Made by a program: the position numbers and the translations under genes. Below, piece by piece: positions 28,119-64,000 of a stretch of 64,000 nucleotides of DNA (position 1 is its first letter; each line of letters starts with the position of its first letter). The notes under the pieces were generated by a model that had not been told where the DNA came from, made no database searches, and saw nothing but the letters and a program-made list of their open reading frames with translations. The DNA comes from Urophycis tenuis (taxonomy: Eukaryota > Chordata > Actinopteri > Gadiformes > Phycidae), in contig JAXIVH010000157.1 in assembly GCA_036785325.1 (NCBI GenBank), positions 58,501-122,500 of the forward strand, written 5' to 3'.

Positions 28119-28388
28119 CTTAGTAACATGTAATGTTTATACATTATAAGCCAATCAGAATGGGACACTCCTGTCATGCTGTTCCGGTTTGAGACTTGTA
28201 TGTAATACACTGTGTTTCCGGGAGCAGAAGGAAGGAACTGAGGAAGATTCACGCACAAATCTCTTGATTGATGAAATCCTCTGCTTCTCGTACAAGACCA
28301 ATAAACAACTTCAGCTTAAACTATATAGAGCTCCTATATAGAGTTAACTTCTTGTTCTTCGGCATCAACAACAATCTCCTCACTATCA

Positions 28389-28692
28389 CTATGGTGGTAC
28401 TCTATATACTGTAGTACTATGGTGGTACTCTAAATACTGTAGTACTATGGTGGTACTCTATATACTGTACTACTATGGTGGTACTCTATATACTGTAGTA
28501 CTATGGTGGTACTCTATATACTGTAGAACTTTGGTGGTACTCTATACCGTAGTACTATGGTGGTACTCTATATACCGTAGTACTATGGTGGTGCTCTATA
28601 TACCGTAGTACTATGGTGGTGCTCTATATACTGTAGTACTATGGTGGTGCTCTATATACTGTAGTACTATGGTGGTACTCTATATACTGTAG
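28389..28692. repeat. 28-bp minisatellite, right part, about 11 copies
   Basis: Same unit as 25846-25970, resuming with the duplicated CTATG. Confidence 0.93.
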
Positions 28693-28739
28693 TACTATTG
28701 TAAACATGTATTTCCATCCATTGTAGGTTCAGAATATTT

Positions 28740-28745
28740 TTTATT
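28740..28745 (-). terminator. poly(A) signal of PSMB4
   Basis: AATAAA on the minus strand, about 135 bases after the PSMB4 stop. Confidence 0.65.
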
Positions 28746-28877
28746 TTTTCATTTTACAAAACAGGATATGAAGCATAGAACAGAACAGATGTGACAGATG
28801 TGATGTTGATGTGATGTGATGTGATGTTTCATCACAGGAGGGTCTGGTCTCATCAGGTCGCTGAGTCCACGCAGTCC

Positions 28878-37307
<8,430 letters not shown>

Positions 37308-38194
37308 GTTGAATTGGTCGGTATTGATAGCGGAAGTGACGACACTGCTTTATGTGTGGGATACTCCCACACATAACGCTACTACTTCTGCTCCAGCTTC
37401 CGCTTCCGGAGCCCAGTACTATGGAAATTCACTTACATTTTTAATTATGGTTAAATGCTTGTATTATTTGTGTAATAACTTGATTAATAATCAAAACGAT
37501 TAAAATGAACAGCAGCTAACTCTGTATTATACTATTACACTATATTAAACCATTTGGTTTTCAATTCACTTCAAATAAATGAGCTATCGGGCCTACTGTC
37601 ACCCCTGGGAGCCCAACTGCTGCTCAATACATTAGGTGATAATGGACCGTGTTATTACAAGATTACAACTATTAGATGACCTTATTACAGTATATTACAT
37701 GTTATCATTTACATGTTACACCTAGTGTCTCCAGAGGAGGGTGCTGTGGTGTTTCAGTACTCCTCACTCCTCAGCTGAACCCTCCACTTCTAGCACACAT
37801 GAAGCTCTTTGCCTTGAAAGTAAGCTGACAACACTGTTTTCTCCGGATCATATTGACCTGGTTTAAACATTAAACATTGAGTTCAATGTCTCTCCGTTCA
37901 GACCTGGACATGTCTCACCAAACTATTGAACAGAAAGTCTCTGCCTCCAATATATATATACTGTATATACGCACATATATAGACACTATATAATATACTG
38001 TATGCTATACACTATGCTGTATATATATATACTTACCTCACATAATAATCTTCATATAAAACATAGGTCTACAAACTGACAACTAAGTGAACCAACCAGA
38101 AACCATGGGCACCCTGGAGCAGAAGCTATGAAGGCTTTACGTACTTCTACTGTTCCAGTGTTGGATTTGTTTGAATTGTTGTATGCATGGTTTC
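37308..38194. other. PSMB4 upstream region
   Basis: 37308-37430 probably holds the PSMB4 promoter. No TATA box is obvious. A (TA)-rich stretch lies at 37950-38030. No other gene seen. Confidence 0.3.
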
Positions 38195-38245
38195 TTTTGA
38201 ACAGCAATTTCCCTCTGGGATCATTAAAGTACTTCTGTCTGTCTG
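38195..38245. mobile_element. LINE 3'-tail-like remnant
   Basis: TTTCCCTCTGGGATCATTAA then AGTACTTCTGTCTGTCTGCA resembles the 3' ends of several fish LINE families. No coding part. Confidence 0.35.
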
Positions 38246-38337
38246 CATCCATTTGCATTTGTGTTTGTAGTATTTTCACCTTGGGCCTGCCCCCCCAGGA
38301 ACAGTTTGGACAGGAGTAAGGAATGTAGGGTGAAGGG

Positions 38338-38580
38338 GTGAAGGGGCATTTAGCAGACGCTTTTGTCCAAAGTGAATTACAATCAGTCCATTTGTGGGGT
38401 TTGACATGTGGACAGTTGGAGGAGGGGGATCAAGGGGATCGAACCGCCGACCCTACGGTTAGTGGACGACCCGCTCTACCCACTGAGCTACTGGCACCCC
38501 TCTAACCTCTAACCCTAACCTTAACCCAACCCTACGGTTAGTGGACGACCCGCTCTGTCAACCCGCTCTACCCACTGAGC
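38338..38580 (-). mobile_element. tRNA-derived SINE with a second partial head
   Basis: On the minus strand GTAGCTCAGTGGGTAGAGCG (tRNA A box) is followed by GGCGGTTCGATCCCCTTGAT (B box), then by TCCAAAGTGAATTACAATC and AGCAGACGC-type sequence that matches the conserved 3' domain of fish SINEs (AAAAGCGTCTGCTAAATG). A second partial tRNA-like head lies at 38525-38580, separated by TAACCCTAACC-like sequence. Confidence 0.7.
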
Positions 38581-38800
38581 TAGGACCTCCCAGGGACATG
38601 GCTCCCACTCAAGAGGAGTTCCTTCTGGCTCTGTCTTCTAGTCAAGACCCTTCCATTAATGTACACCACACCGTCCATAAAGAGCCCTCTCATGGACATG
38701 TCATAAGAGCTTTGTACCCTGGAGCTGTCCTCCATCTCTACACAACACACAGCATCTGTTCTGGGATGAAGACGAGAGAAAACCTTTGTTAGTTTGACTT

Positions 38801-38806
38801 TTTATT
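38801..38806 (-). terminator. poly(A) signal of the lipocalin gene
   Basis: AATAAA on the minus strand 27 bases after the stop codon. Confidence 0.75.
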
Positions 38807-38832
38807 TCCCAGAGCAGAGAGCAGATTTCTCT

Positions 38833-39321
38833 TCAATCTTCTGTTTCTTCCTCTGCTTTCACGGCCAACACCTTCTTGGGACAGGGCCCTGCAGGAGGAC
38901 ACATCCACGGTAAGAAACTGAACCATGTCTTCAGGACTGTAGGACTAACTCTACTGTAGGTCTCACCTGGCACTACTGTAGGACTAACTCTACTGTAGGT
39001 CTCACCTGGCACTACTGTAGGACTAACTCTACTGTAGGTCTCACCTGGCACTGCTGTAGGACTAACTCTACTGTAGGACTAACTCTACTGTAGGTCTCAC
39101 ATGGCTCTACGGTAGGACTAACTACTATAGAGCTAAACTGGCACTACAGTAGGACTAACAATTGTAGGACTCACCTGAGACTCCATCATAGGTGAATTGT
39201 CCAGTGAGTTCTGGCATCTGGAGACACTTAGCGTGTAGTTTGGTGGTCAAGGGAACATCTTTCAGACTCTCAAGGTCCTGATGTTTCCCCTCTCTTCCTG
39301 GGAGAGAGAGAGAGAGAGAGA

Positions 39322-39383
<62 letters not shown>

Positions 39384-40517
39384 GTCATTAGTAAATAAAT
39401 GACACATCTATGTTATGTATTGGAGCAGTGTGTAGTAGAAGTATCAGAGCAGTACTGTAGAGGAGAGTGAACTGGACTTGGGCAGAGCCGGGCTGTGAGG
39501 GGTCAAACACTCCGCTGTAGTAGGAGGTGATGTGGTCCTCAGGATGAGGTGCTGCTCCCCAGCTCTGGTACAGAGAGATGAGGCCGAAGGAGCCTCTACT
39601 GGAGGTCACCACCCCTCCCTCTTCACGCACTGGTACACAGAGCACCATGTTAGCATGTTAGCCAGCTAGCTTGCTGGAAAATAGGAACCTGCTAGCCTGC
39701 ATTATCTTGTAGCACAAAGGTAATGACCTATAATGCTATACAACATGCTATAATGTTCCTGCTAGGATGTTAGCATGATATCATGTTAGCGTGCTGTCAG
39801 GCCTAAATCGCAGCCACATAACTTGTTCTGAAAAATGCACCCTATATTGTAAGCTAGGGTTCGGGTTAGCTTCTTTCTTCTACTGCTGCTTTGTTGGGGT
39901 TAGTAGTGACTCCTTATTGATTCGTTATTGACACCTTATTGATTTATTACTGCTAGGTGAGTGGGAACTTACCCACATTGTGGAGGGTCACCGTGAGGTT
40001 GGAGCTCTCTGTAATGTTGCCAGCAATGTAATACCAGACACATGACTCATCCCTGGACACAAATACACCACGTCAGAAAACTACAACATCCAGCTCCACC
40101 TGACCAACCACATGCAGACCACACCCTCCAGAGGTCACCTGATCTGACCACACCCTCCAGAGGTCACCTGAACTTGTTCCTCTCTGTGTAGATGAAGGAG
40201 CTGTTGTCCTCTGACAGGGACAACTCCATGAAGGAGCTGGACAAGTTGGGCAAGAGTCCTGCCTTCTCATCCGACACGGAGCCCACCAGAACCCAGGAGC
40301 CCAACACCTGATATCACATACAATATCACCACATAGATCACATGTAGAACGTGGCATCACATACACGATATGACCTTGCATGTAGAATGTGATCCAGGCT
40401 GACCTTGTCCAGCTGGTCCAGGCGGACAGGTTTGATGACATCATCACAGTGGGGGGGTGGGCTGGTGGAGGCCAGCCCCAGCAGCACCAACAGAACAGCG
40501 CAGCACACAGCAGACAT
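38833..40517 (-). CDS. secreted lipocalin, alpha-1-acid glycoprotein / toxin-binding-protein-like
   Basis: Six exons were joined: 40517-40404, 40307-40168, 40052-39973, 39629-39456, 39297-39175, 38888-38833. They total 687 nt, 228 residues, all phases consistent. The protein begins MSAVCCAVLLVLLGLASTSP, a clear signal peptide. LGSWVLVGSVSDEK carries the lipocalin G-x-W motif. Four N-glycosylation sequons follow (NLS, NSS, NIT, NLT). A C-terminal pair of cysteines (AKCLQMPELTGQFTYDGVSG then PCPKK) matches the disulfide end of orosomucoid-type lipocalins and of the pufferfish saxitoxin/tetrodotoxin-binding proteins. The likely role is a plasma carrier of small hydrophobic ligands; the ligand is unknown and toxin binding cannot be inferred. 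The exon 4 donor (A|GTACTG) is weak; unspliced, the frame would end about 21 residues later. Confidence 0.82.
38937..39174. repeat. 36-bp minisatellite abutting a lipocalin donor
   Basis: Gene-strand units read CCAGGTGAGACCTACAGTAG followed by AGTTAGTCCTACAGTAGT. They adjoin the exon 5 donor TCTCAG|GTGAGTCCTAC and copy it nearly exactly. About six copies, the last ones diverged. Confidence 0.88.
39300..39380. repeat. (GA)n(CA)n microsatellite in lipocalin intron 4
   Basis: GA then CA repeats directly adjoin the exon 5 acceptor. On the gene strand they form its CT-rich tract. Confidence 0.93.
40108..40167. repeat. two-copy duplication of a lipocalin donor region
   Basis: Gene-strand CAGGTGACCTCTGGAGGGTG then TGGTCAGAT occurs twice in tandem from the exon 2 donor. 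It looks like the first step of the junction-linked arrays seen elsewhere. Confidence 0.8.
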
Positions 40518-40570
40518 CAGTACTCCTCACTGGACACTGCAGACTGCTGCTCCCTGCCTGCTCCTGCTGC

Positions 40571-40576
40571 TTTATA
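40571..40576 (-). promoter_or_regulatory. TATA box of the lipocalin gene
   Basis: TATAAA on the minus strand, 54 bases before the ATG, which allows a 5' UTR of about 25-30 bases. Confidence 0.7.
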
Positions 40577-40794
40577 GTGCCACACTGGTCTTCAGCCAAT
40601 ATTGATCCATATCCATCCCACCAGGGTACGTGAAGGTCATGTTTAAAGTCCCAACGTGTCAGTCGGAGCCCTCCCAGTCAGGAGGACTCTCTCCAACTCA
40701 GTACCAGTTGTGTACCAGTTGTGTACCAGTTGTGTCCACTCTGACTGTGCTGTGTGTCAGGAACCAGCAGCTGGCTGGGGAGTGGGAGGGTCCA

Positions 40795-43700
40795 GAGTAC
40801 ATTACTACAGAGTAGTATCTAGATAGTACATTACTACAGAGTAGTATCTAGATAGTACATTACTACAGAGTAGTATCTGGATAGTACTTTACTACAGAGT
40901 AGTATCTGGATAGTACATTACTACAGAGTAGTATCTAGATAGTACATTACTACAGAGTAGTATCTGGATAGTACATTACTACAGAGTAGTATCTGGATAG
41001 TACATTACTACAGAGTAGTATCTAGATAGTACATTACTACAGAGTAGTATCTAGATAGTACATTACTACAGAGTAGTATCTGGATAGTACATTACTACAG
41101 AGTAGTATCTAGATAGTACATTACTACAGAGTAGTATCTGGATAGTACATTACTACAGAGTAGTATCTAGATAGTACATTACTACAGAGTAGTATCTAGA
41201 TAGTACATTACTACAGAGTAGTATCTGGATAGTACTTTACTACAGAGTAGTATCTGGATAGTACATTACTACAGAGTAGTATCTAGATAGTACATTACTA
41301 CAGAGTAGTATCTGGATAGTACATTACTACAGAGTAGTATCTGGATAGTACATTACTACAGAGTAGTATCTAGATAGTACATTACTACAGAGTAGTATCT
41401 AGATAGTACATTACTACAGAGTAGTATCTAGATAGTACATTACTACAGAGTAGTATCTGGATAGTACATTACTACAGAGTAGTATCTAGATAGTACATTA
41501 CTACAGAGTAGTATCTGGATAGTACTTTACTACAGAGTAGTATCTGGATAGTACATTACTACAGAGTAGTATCTAGATAGTACATTACTACAGAGTAGTA
41601 TCTGGATAGTACATTACTACAGAGTAGTATCTGGATAGTACTTTACTACAGAGTAGTATCTGGATAGTACATTACTACAGAGTAGTATCTAGATAGTACA
41701 TTACTACAGAGTAGTATCTGGATAGTACATTACTACAGAGTAGTATCTGGATAGTACTTTACTACAGAGTAGTATCTGGATAGTACATTACTACAGAGTA
41801 GTATCTGGATAGTACATTACTACAGAGTAGTATCTGGATAGTACATTACTACAGAGTAGTATCTAGATAGTACATTACTAGAGTAGTATCTGGATAGTAC
41901 TTTACTACAGAGTAGTATCTGGATAGTACATTACTACAGAGTAGTATCTAGATAGTACATTACTACAGAGTAGTATCTGGATAGTACATTACTACAGAGT
42001 AGTATCTGGATAGTACATTACTACAGAGTAGTATCTAGATAGTACATTACTACAGAGTAGTATCTGGATAGTACATTACTACAGAGTAGTATCTGGATAG
42101 TACATTACTACAGAGTAGTATCTAGATAGTACATTACTACAGAGTAGTATCTAGATAGTACATTACTACAGAGTAGTATCTGGATAGTACATTACTACAG
42201 AGTAGTATCTGGATAGTACATTACTACAGAGTAGTATCTGGATAGTACATTACTACAGAGTAGTATCTGGATAGTACATTACTACAGAGTAGTATCTGGA
42301 TAGTACATTACTACAGAGTAGTATCTGGATAGTACATTACTACAGAGTAGTATCTGGATAGTACATTACTACAGAGTAGTATCTGGATAGTACATTACTA
42401 CAGAGTAGTATCTAGATAGTACATTACTACAGAGTAGTATCTGGATAGTACATTACTACAGAGTAGTATCTGGATAGTACATTACTACAGAGTAGTATCT
42501 GGATAGTACATTACTACAGAGTAGTATCTGGATAGTACATTACTACAGAGTAGTATCTAGATAGTACATTACTACAGAGTAGTATCTAGATAGTACATTA
42601 CTACAGAGTAGTATCTGGATAGTACATTACTACAGAGTAGTATCTGGATAGTACATTACTACAGAGTAGTATCTGGATAGTACATTACTACAGAGTAGTA
42701 TCTGGATAGTACATTACTACAGAGTAGTATCTGGATAGTACATTACTACAGAGTAGTATCTGGATAGTACATTACTACAGAGTAGTATCTGGATAGTACT
42801 TTAATACAGAGTAGTATCTGGATAGTACATTACTACAGAGTAGTATCTAGATAGTACATTACTACAGAGTAGTATCTAGATAGTACATTACTACAGAGTA
42901 GTATCTGGATAGTACATTACTACAGAGTAGTATCTAGATAGTACATTACTACAGAGTAGTATCTGGATAGTACATTACTACATAGTATCTAGATAGTACA
43001 TTACTACAGAGTAGTATCTGATAGTACATTACTACAGAGTAGTATCTGGATAGTACATTACTACAGAGTAGTATCTGGATAGTACATTACTACAGAGTAG
43101 TATCTGGATAGTACATTACTACAGAGTAGTATCTAGATAGTACATTACTACAGAGTAGTATCTAGATAGTACATTACTACAGAGTAGTATCTGGATAGTA
43201 CATGACTACATAGTATCTAGATAGTACATTACTACAGTAGTATCTGGATAGTACATTACTACAGAGTAGTATCTGGATAGTACATTACTACAGAGTAGTA
43301 TCTGGATAGTACATTACTACAGAGTAGTATCTGGATAGTACATTACTACAGAGTAGTATCTGGATAGTACATTACTACAGAGTAGTATCTAGATAGTACA
43401 TTACTACAGAGTAGTATCTGGATAGTACATTACTACAGAGTAGTATCTGGATAGTACATTACTACAGAGTAGTATCTAGATAGTACATTACTACAGAATA
43501 GTATCTAGATAGTACTTTACTACAGAGTAGTATCTAGATAGTACATTACTACAGAGTAGTATCTGGATAGTACATTACTACAGAGTAGTATCTGGATAGT
43601 ACATTACTACAGAGTAGTATCTGGATAGTACATTACTACAGATTAGTATCTAGATAGTACTTTACTACAGAGTAGTATCTAGATAGTACATTACTACAGA

Positions 43701-44790
43701 GTAGTATCTAGATAGTACATTACTACAGAGTAGTATCTGGATAGTACATTACTACAGAGTAGTATCTAGATAGTACATTACTACAGAGTAGTATCTGGAT
43801 AGTACATTACTACATAGTATCTAGATAGTACATTACTACAGAGTAGTATCTGGATAGTACATTACTACAGAGTAGTATCTGGATAGTACATTACTACAGA
43901 GTAGTATCTGGATAGTACATTACTACAGAGTAGTATCTGGATAGTACATTACTACAGAGTAGTATCTAGATAGTACATTACTACAGAGTAGTATCTGGAT
44001 AGTACATTACTACAGAGTAGTATCTGGATAGTACATTACTACAGAGTAGTATCTAGATAGTACATTACTACAGAGTAGTATCTAGATAGTACATTACTAC
44101 AGAGTAGTATCTGGATAGTACATTACTACATAGTATCTAGATAGTACATTACTACAGTAGTATCTGGATAGTACATTACTACAGAGTAGTATCTGGATAG
44201 TACATTACTACAGAGTAGTATCTGGATAGTACATTACTACAGAGTAGTATCTGGATAGTACATTACTACAGAGTAGTATCTGGATAGTACATTACTACAG
44301 AGTAGTATCTAGATAGTACATTACTACAGAGTAGTATCTGGATAGTACATTACTACAGAGTAGTATCTGGATAGTACATTACTACAGAGTAGTATCTAGA
44401 TAGTACATTACTACAGAGTAGTATCTAGATAGTACTTTACTACAGAGTAGTATCTAGATAGTACATTACTACAGAGTAGTATCTGGATAGTACATTACTA
44501 GAGTAGTATCTGGATAGTACATTACTACAGAGTAGTATCTGGATAGTACATTACTACAGATTAGTATCTAGATAGTACTTTACTACAGAGTAGTATCTAG
44601 ATAGTACATTACTACAGAGTAGTATCTGGATAGTACATTACTACAGATTAGTATCTAGATAGTACTTTACTACAGAGTAGTATCTAGATAGTACATTACT
44701 ACAGAGTAGCATCTAGATAGTACATTACTACAGAGTAGTATCTAAATAGTACATTACTACAGAGTAGTATCTAGATAATAGATTAGTAGA
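40795..44790. repeat. 29-bp minisatellite, about 137 copies
   Basis: The unit TACATTACTACAGAGTAGTA plus TCT(A/G)GATAG contains the perfect inverted repeat TACTAC-AGA-GTAGTA. TCTAGA and TCTGGA variants are interspersed, and a shorter variant lacking about 3-5 bases (TACTACATAGTATC) appears several times from 42970 on. Confidence 0.97.
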
Positions 44791-44879
44791 TACTAGTATC
44801 TAGATAATAGATTAGTAGATAGCAGTACATAGAGGGTTCTAGTAAACAAGAGAGGTACGGGCAGGCTTGCACTCATGTT

Positions 44880-45405
44880 TGTTCAGTTGGTTCAGGTCGT
44901 TCAGTTCAGTTAGTTCAGGTCGTTCAGTCCAGTTGGTTCAGGTCATTCAGTCCAGTTGGTTCAGGTCGTTCAGTTCAGTTGGTTCAGGTCCTTCAGTTCA
45001 GTTGGTTTAGTTGGTTCAGGTCATTCAGTCCAGTTGGTTTAGTTGGTTCAGGTCGTTCAGTCCAGTCGGTTCAGGTTGTTCAGTTCAGTTGGTTTAGTTG
45101 GTTCAGGTCATTCAGTCCAGTTGTTTCAGTCGGTTCAGGTCGTTCAGTTCAGTTGGTTTAGTTGGTTAAGGTCATTCAGTCCAGTTGGTTCAGTCGGTTC
45201 AGGTCGTTCAGTTCAGTTGGTTTAGTTGGTTAAGGTCATTCAGTCCAGTTGGTTTAGGTCGTTCAGTTCAGTTGGTTTAGTTGGTTCAGGTCGTTCAGTC
45301 CAATTGGTTCAGGTCGTTCAGTTCAGTTGGTTTAGTTGGTTCAGGTCGTTCAGTCCAGTTGGTTCAGGTCGTTCAGTTCAGTTGGTTTTAGTTGGTTCAG
45401 GTCGT
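44880..45405. repeat. GGTTCAGGTCGTTCAGTTCAGTT-type minisatellite
   Basis: Units of about 22-38 bp combine GGTTCAGGTC, GTTCAGTTCAGTT and GGTTTAGTT. Higher-order blocks recur. Confidence 0.92.
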
Positions 45406-45409
45406 TCTT

Positions 45410-45860
45410 CCATGAACCTCATAGGTCCCGTCTGGGGAGGAGGGGGTGGAGACAGCTCTCTCCAATATTGTGAGTTCTAGAAGCTTCAACAGGAGGTGGT
45501 TTTAGGATGTTCTAGGAAGCTCTTCTCCAGCGAAACCCTGACCTTGGACCTCAGTTCTGTCAACTCGACCCGAGTCAACCCCAACATAACAAAACAGGAC
45601 CAGAACACAAACAGAGCTGAGCCGAAGGTTCAAGGTTCATTTCTCTGCTCTGTCACACCCTCCAGACTGACCAACCACTCAACACACACCCACACTGACA
45701 GTGGTGTTCAGTCTAACATGTCAACAGGCCTCCACCTCAAGCCATGTCTGGCCTTGAGGGTCCTGGCTGGCCCGCTGTAGTGCTCAGGAACAGAGCCCAC
45801 ACACACGTCGTGACCAGATCCACCAGGGTTGTATGGAACAACAGCTCTGTCTGATTGATC
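45410..45860. other. non-repetitive stretch before POGZ
   Basis: An open plus frame at 45496-45780 has no recognised domain and no supporting context. Nothing else seen. Confidence 0.3.
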
Positions 45861-45862
45861 AG

Positions 45863-45868
45863 TTTATT
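45863..45868 (-). terminator. poly(A) signal of POGZ
   Basis: AATAAA on the minus strand 200 bases after the POGZ stop. Confidence 0.65.
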
Positions 45869-46067
45869 AAGAAACGATTTCAGTTAGAAAAAGAACATGA
45901 AAGTATATTGACACAGTCCTGGGGTACATGTCACTATGACGTCATGCTCGGTAGACATGTAGTAGCATAATATATGTAACAGTAATCATTCAAAACATTG
46001 AAAATGAGGCTGCAGCAGACCAATCCTTCATTTCTAGGATAACTCTTCATCTCCTCACGTTGTCCAA

Positions 46068-63823
<17,756 letters not shown>

Positions 63824-63849
63824 CTGTTGGACACAGTGCCACCACATCG

Positions 63850-63914
63850 GTCTTTCTCTTTCTATATATATATATACACATCTGTCTTTCTCTTTCTATA
63901 TATATATATACATT
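63850..63914. repeat. two copies of a 39-bp TA/CT-rich unit
   Basis: GTCTTTCTCTTTCTATATAT occurs twice, each followed by ATATATACA. Confidence 0.85.
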
Positions 63915-64000
63915 TGCAGCGGATCCAGAATGCTGCAGCACGCCTCGTGTTCAACCGACACAAATTCTCCAATGTGACCCCCCTCTTCCAAGATCTCCAC
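63915..64000 (+). mobile_element. L2-like LINE fragment running off the window
   Basis: The plus frame reads LQRIQNAAARLVFNRHKFSN then VTPLFQDLH, the conserved region near the C terminus of L2-type reverse transcriptases. It begins abruptly, so it is truncated. Confidence 0.75.

Larger units (their letters stand above)
25971..28388 (+). mobile_element. nested LTR-retroelement cluster with 5-bp target duplication
   Basis: The outer copy starts TGTTAGGAAA at 25971 and ends CTCACTATCA at 28388. CTATG precedes it (25966-25970) and follows it (28389-28393), inside the same 28-bp satellite. It reads as a plus-strand LTR whose U3 start (25971 to about 26258) and R-U5 end (28119-28388, with CAATAAAC) are separated by a minus-strand copy of the same family. 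No coding domain is left in the cluster. The family is not identified; primer site, AATAAA and TG/CA ends are retrovirus-like. Confidence 0.72.

Noticed and set aside
38425..38500. Functional tRNA gene on the minus strand
   Set aside because: A and B boxes are present but the sequence continues into a SINE body, and the acceptor stem does not close.
40795..44790. CRISPR-like regular 29-bp repeats
   Set aside because: Units abut with no unique spacers, no cas genes are nearby, and the context is a vertebrate genome.

Overview
The window looks like teleost nuclear DNA. It holds intron-rich vertebrate genes, fish-type retroelements (a chromodomain Ty3/gypsy element, an RTE/Rex3-like LINE, L2-like LINEs, a tRNA-derived SINE) and a very large amount of tandem repeat, which I estimate by eye at about 40% of the bases. 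Three minus-strand genes could be rebuilt exon by exon with consistent splice phases: RFX5 (24433-18198), PSMB4 (37307-28878) and the 3' two thirds of POGZ (63823-46068, continuing beyond the window). RFX5, PSMB4 and POGZ lie together in human 1q21.3, so the block is conserved. A fourth minus-strand gene between PSMB4 and POGZ (40517-38833) encodes a secreted lipocalin resembling alpha-1-acid glycoprotein and the pufferfish toxin-binding lipocalins. The first 352 bases carry the 3' end of a plus-strand gene with a polyglutamine tail and a CaaX-like terminus, possibly MINDY1.

Layout. 1-690: end of the plus-strand gene. 700-17260: gene-free and mostly minisatellites of 12, 33, 24, 60 and about 35 bp; a near-intact 5.4 kb gypsy element lies inside the 33-bp array. 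17265-25150: RFX5 with its 3' UTR and promoter side. 25846-28690: a 28-bp array split by a nested LTR-element cluster. 28730-37310: PSMB4, with a 3.8 kb minisatellite in its last intron and an RTE LINE in intron 2. 38200-40580: SINE and lipocalin gene. 40795-45405: two further arrays. 45845-64000: POGZ, whose introns carry at least ten arrays, a 1.1 kb hAT-like element and an antisense L2 copy.

The most unusual observation is the position of the minisatellites. In all four reconstructed genes many arrays start exactly at an exon-intron junction, and in the clearest cases the repeat unit contains the splice site plus the neighbouring exon bases. Some introns therefore hold tens to hundreds of copies of the adjacent authentic 5' or 3' splice site. 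Four mobile elements (gypsy, LTR cluster, hAT-like, L2) also sit inside such arrays. RFX5 contains a probable U12-type AT-AC intron.

The genes are not an operon. RFX5 is the DNA-binding subunit of the MHC class II X-box complex, PSMB4 is proteasome subunit beta-7, POGZ is a chromatin-associated zinc-finger protein with a domesticated pogo transposase domain, and the lipocalin is a probable plasma carrier.
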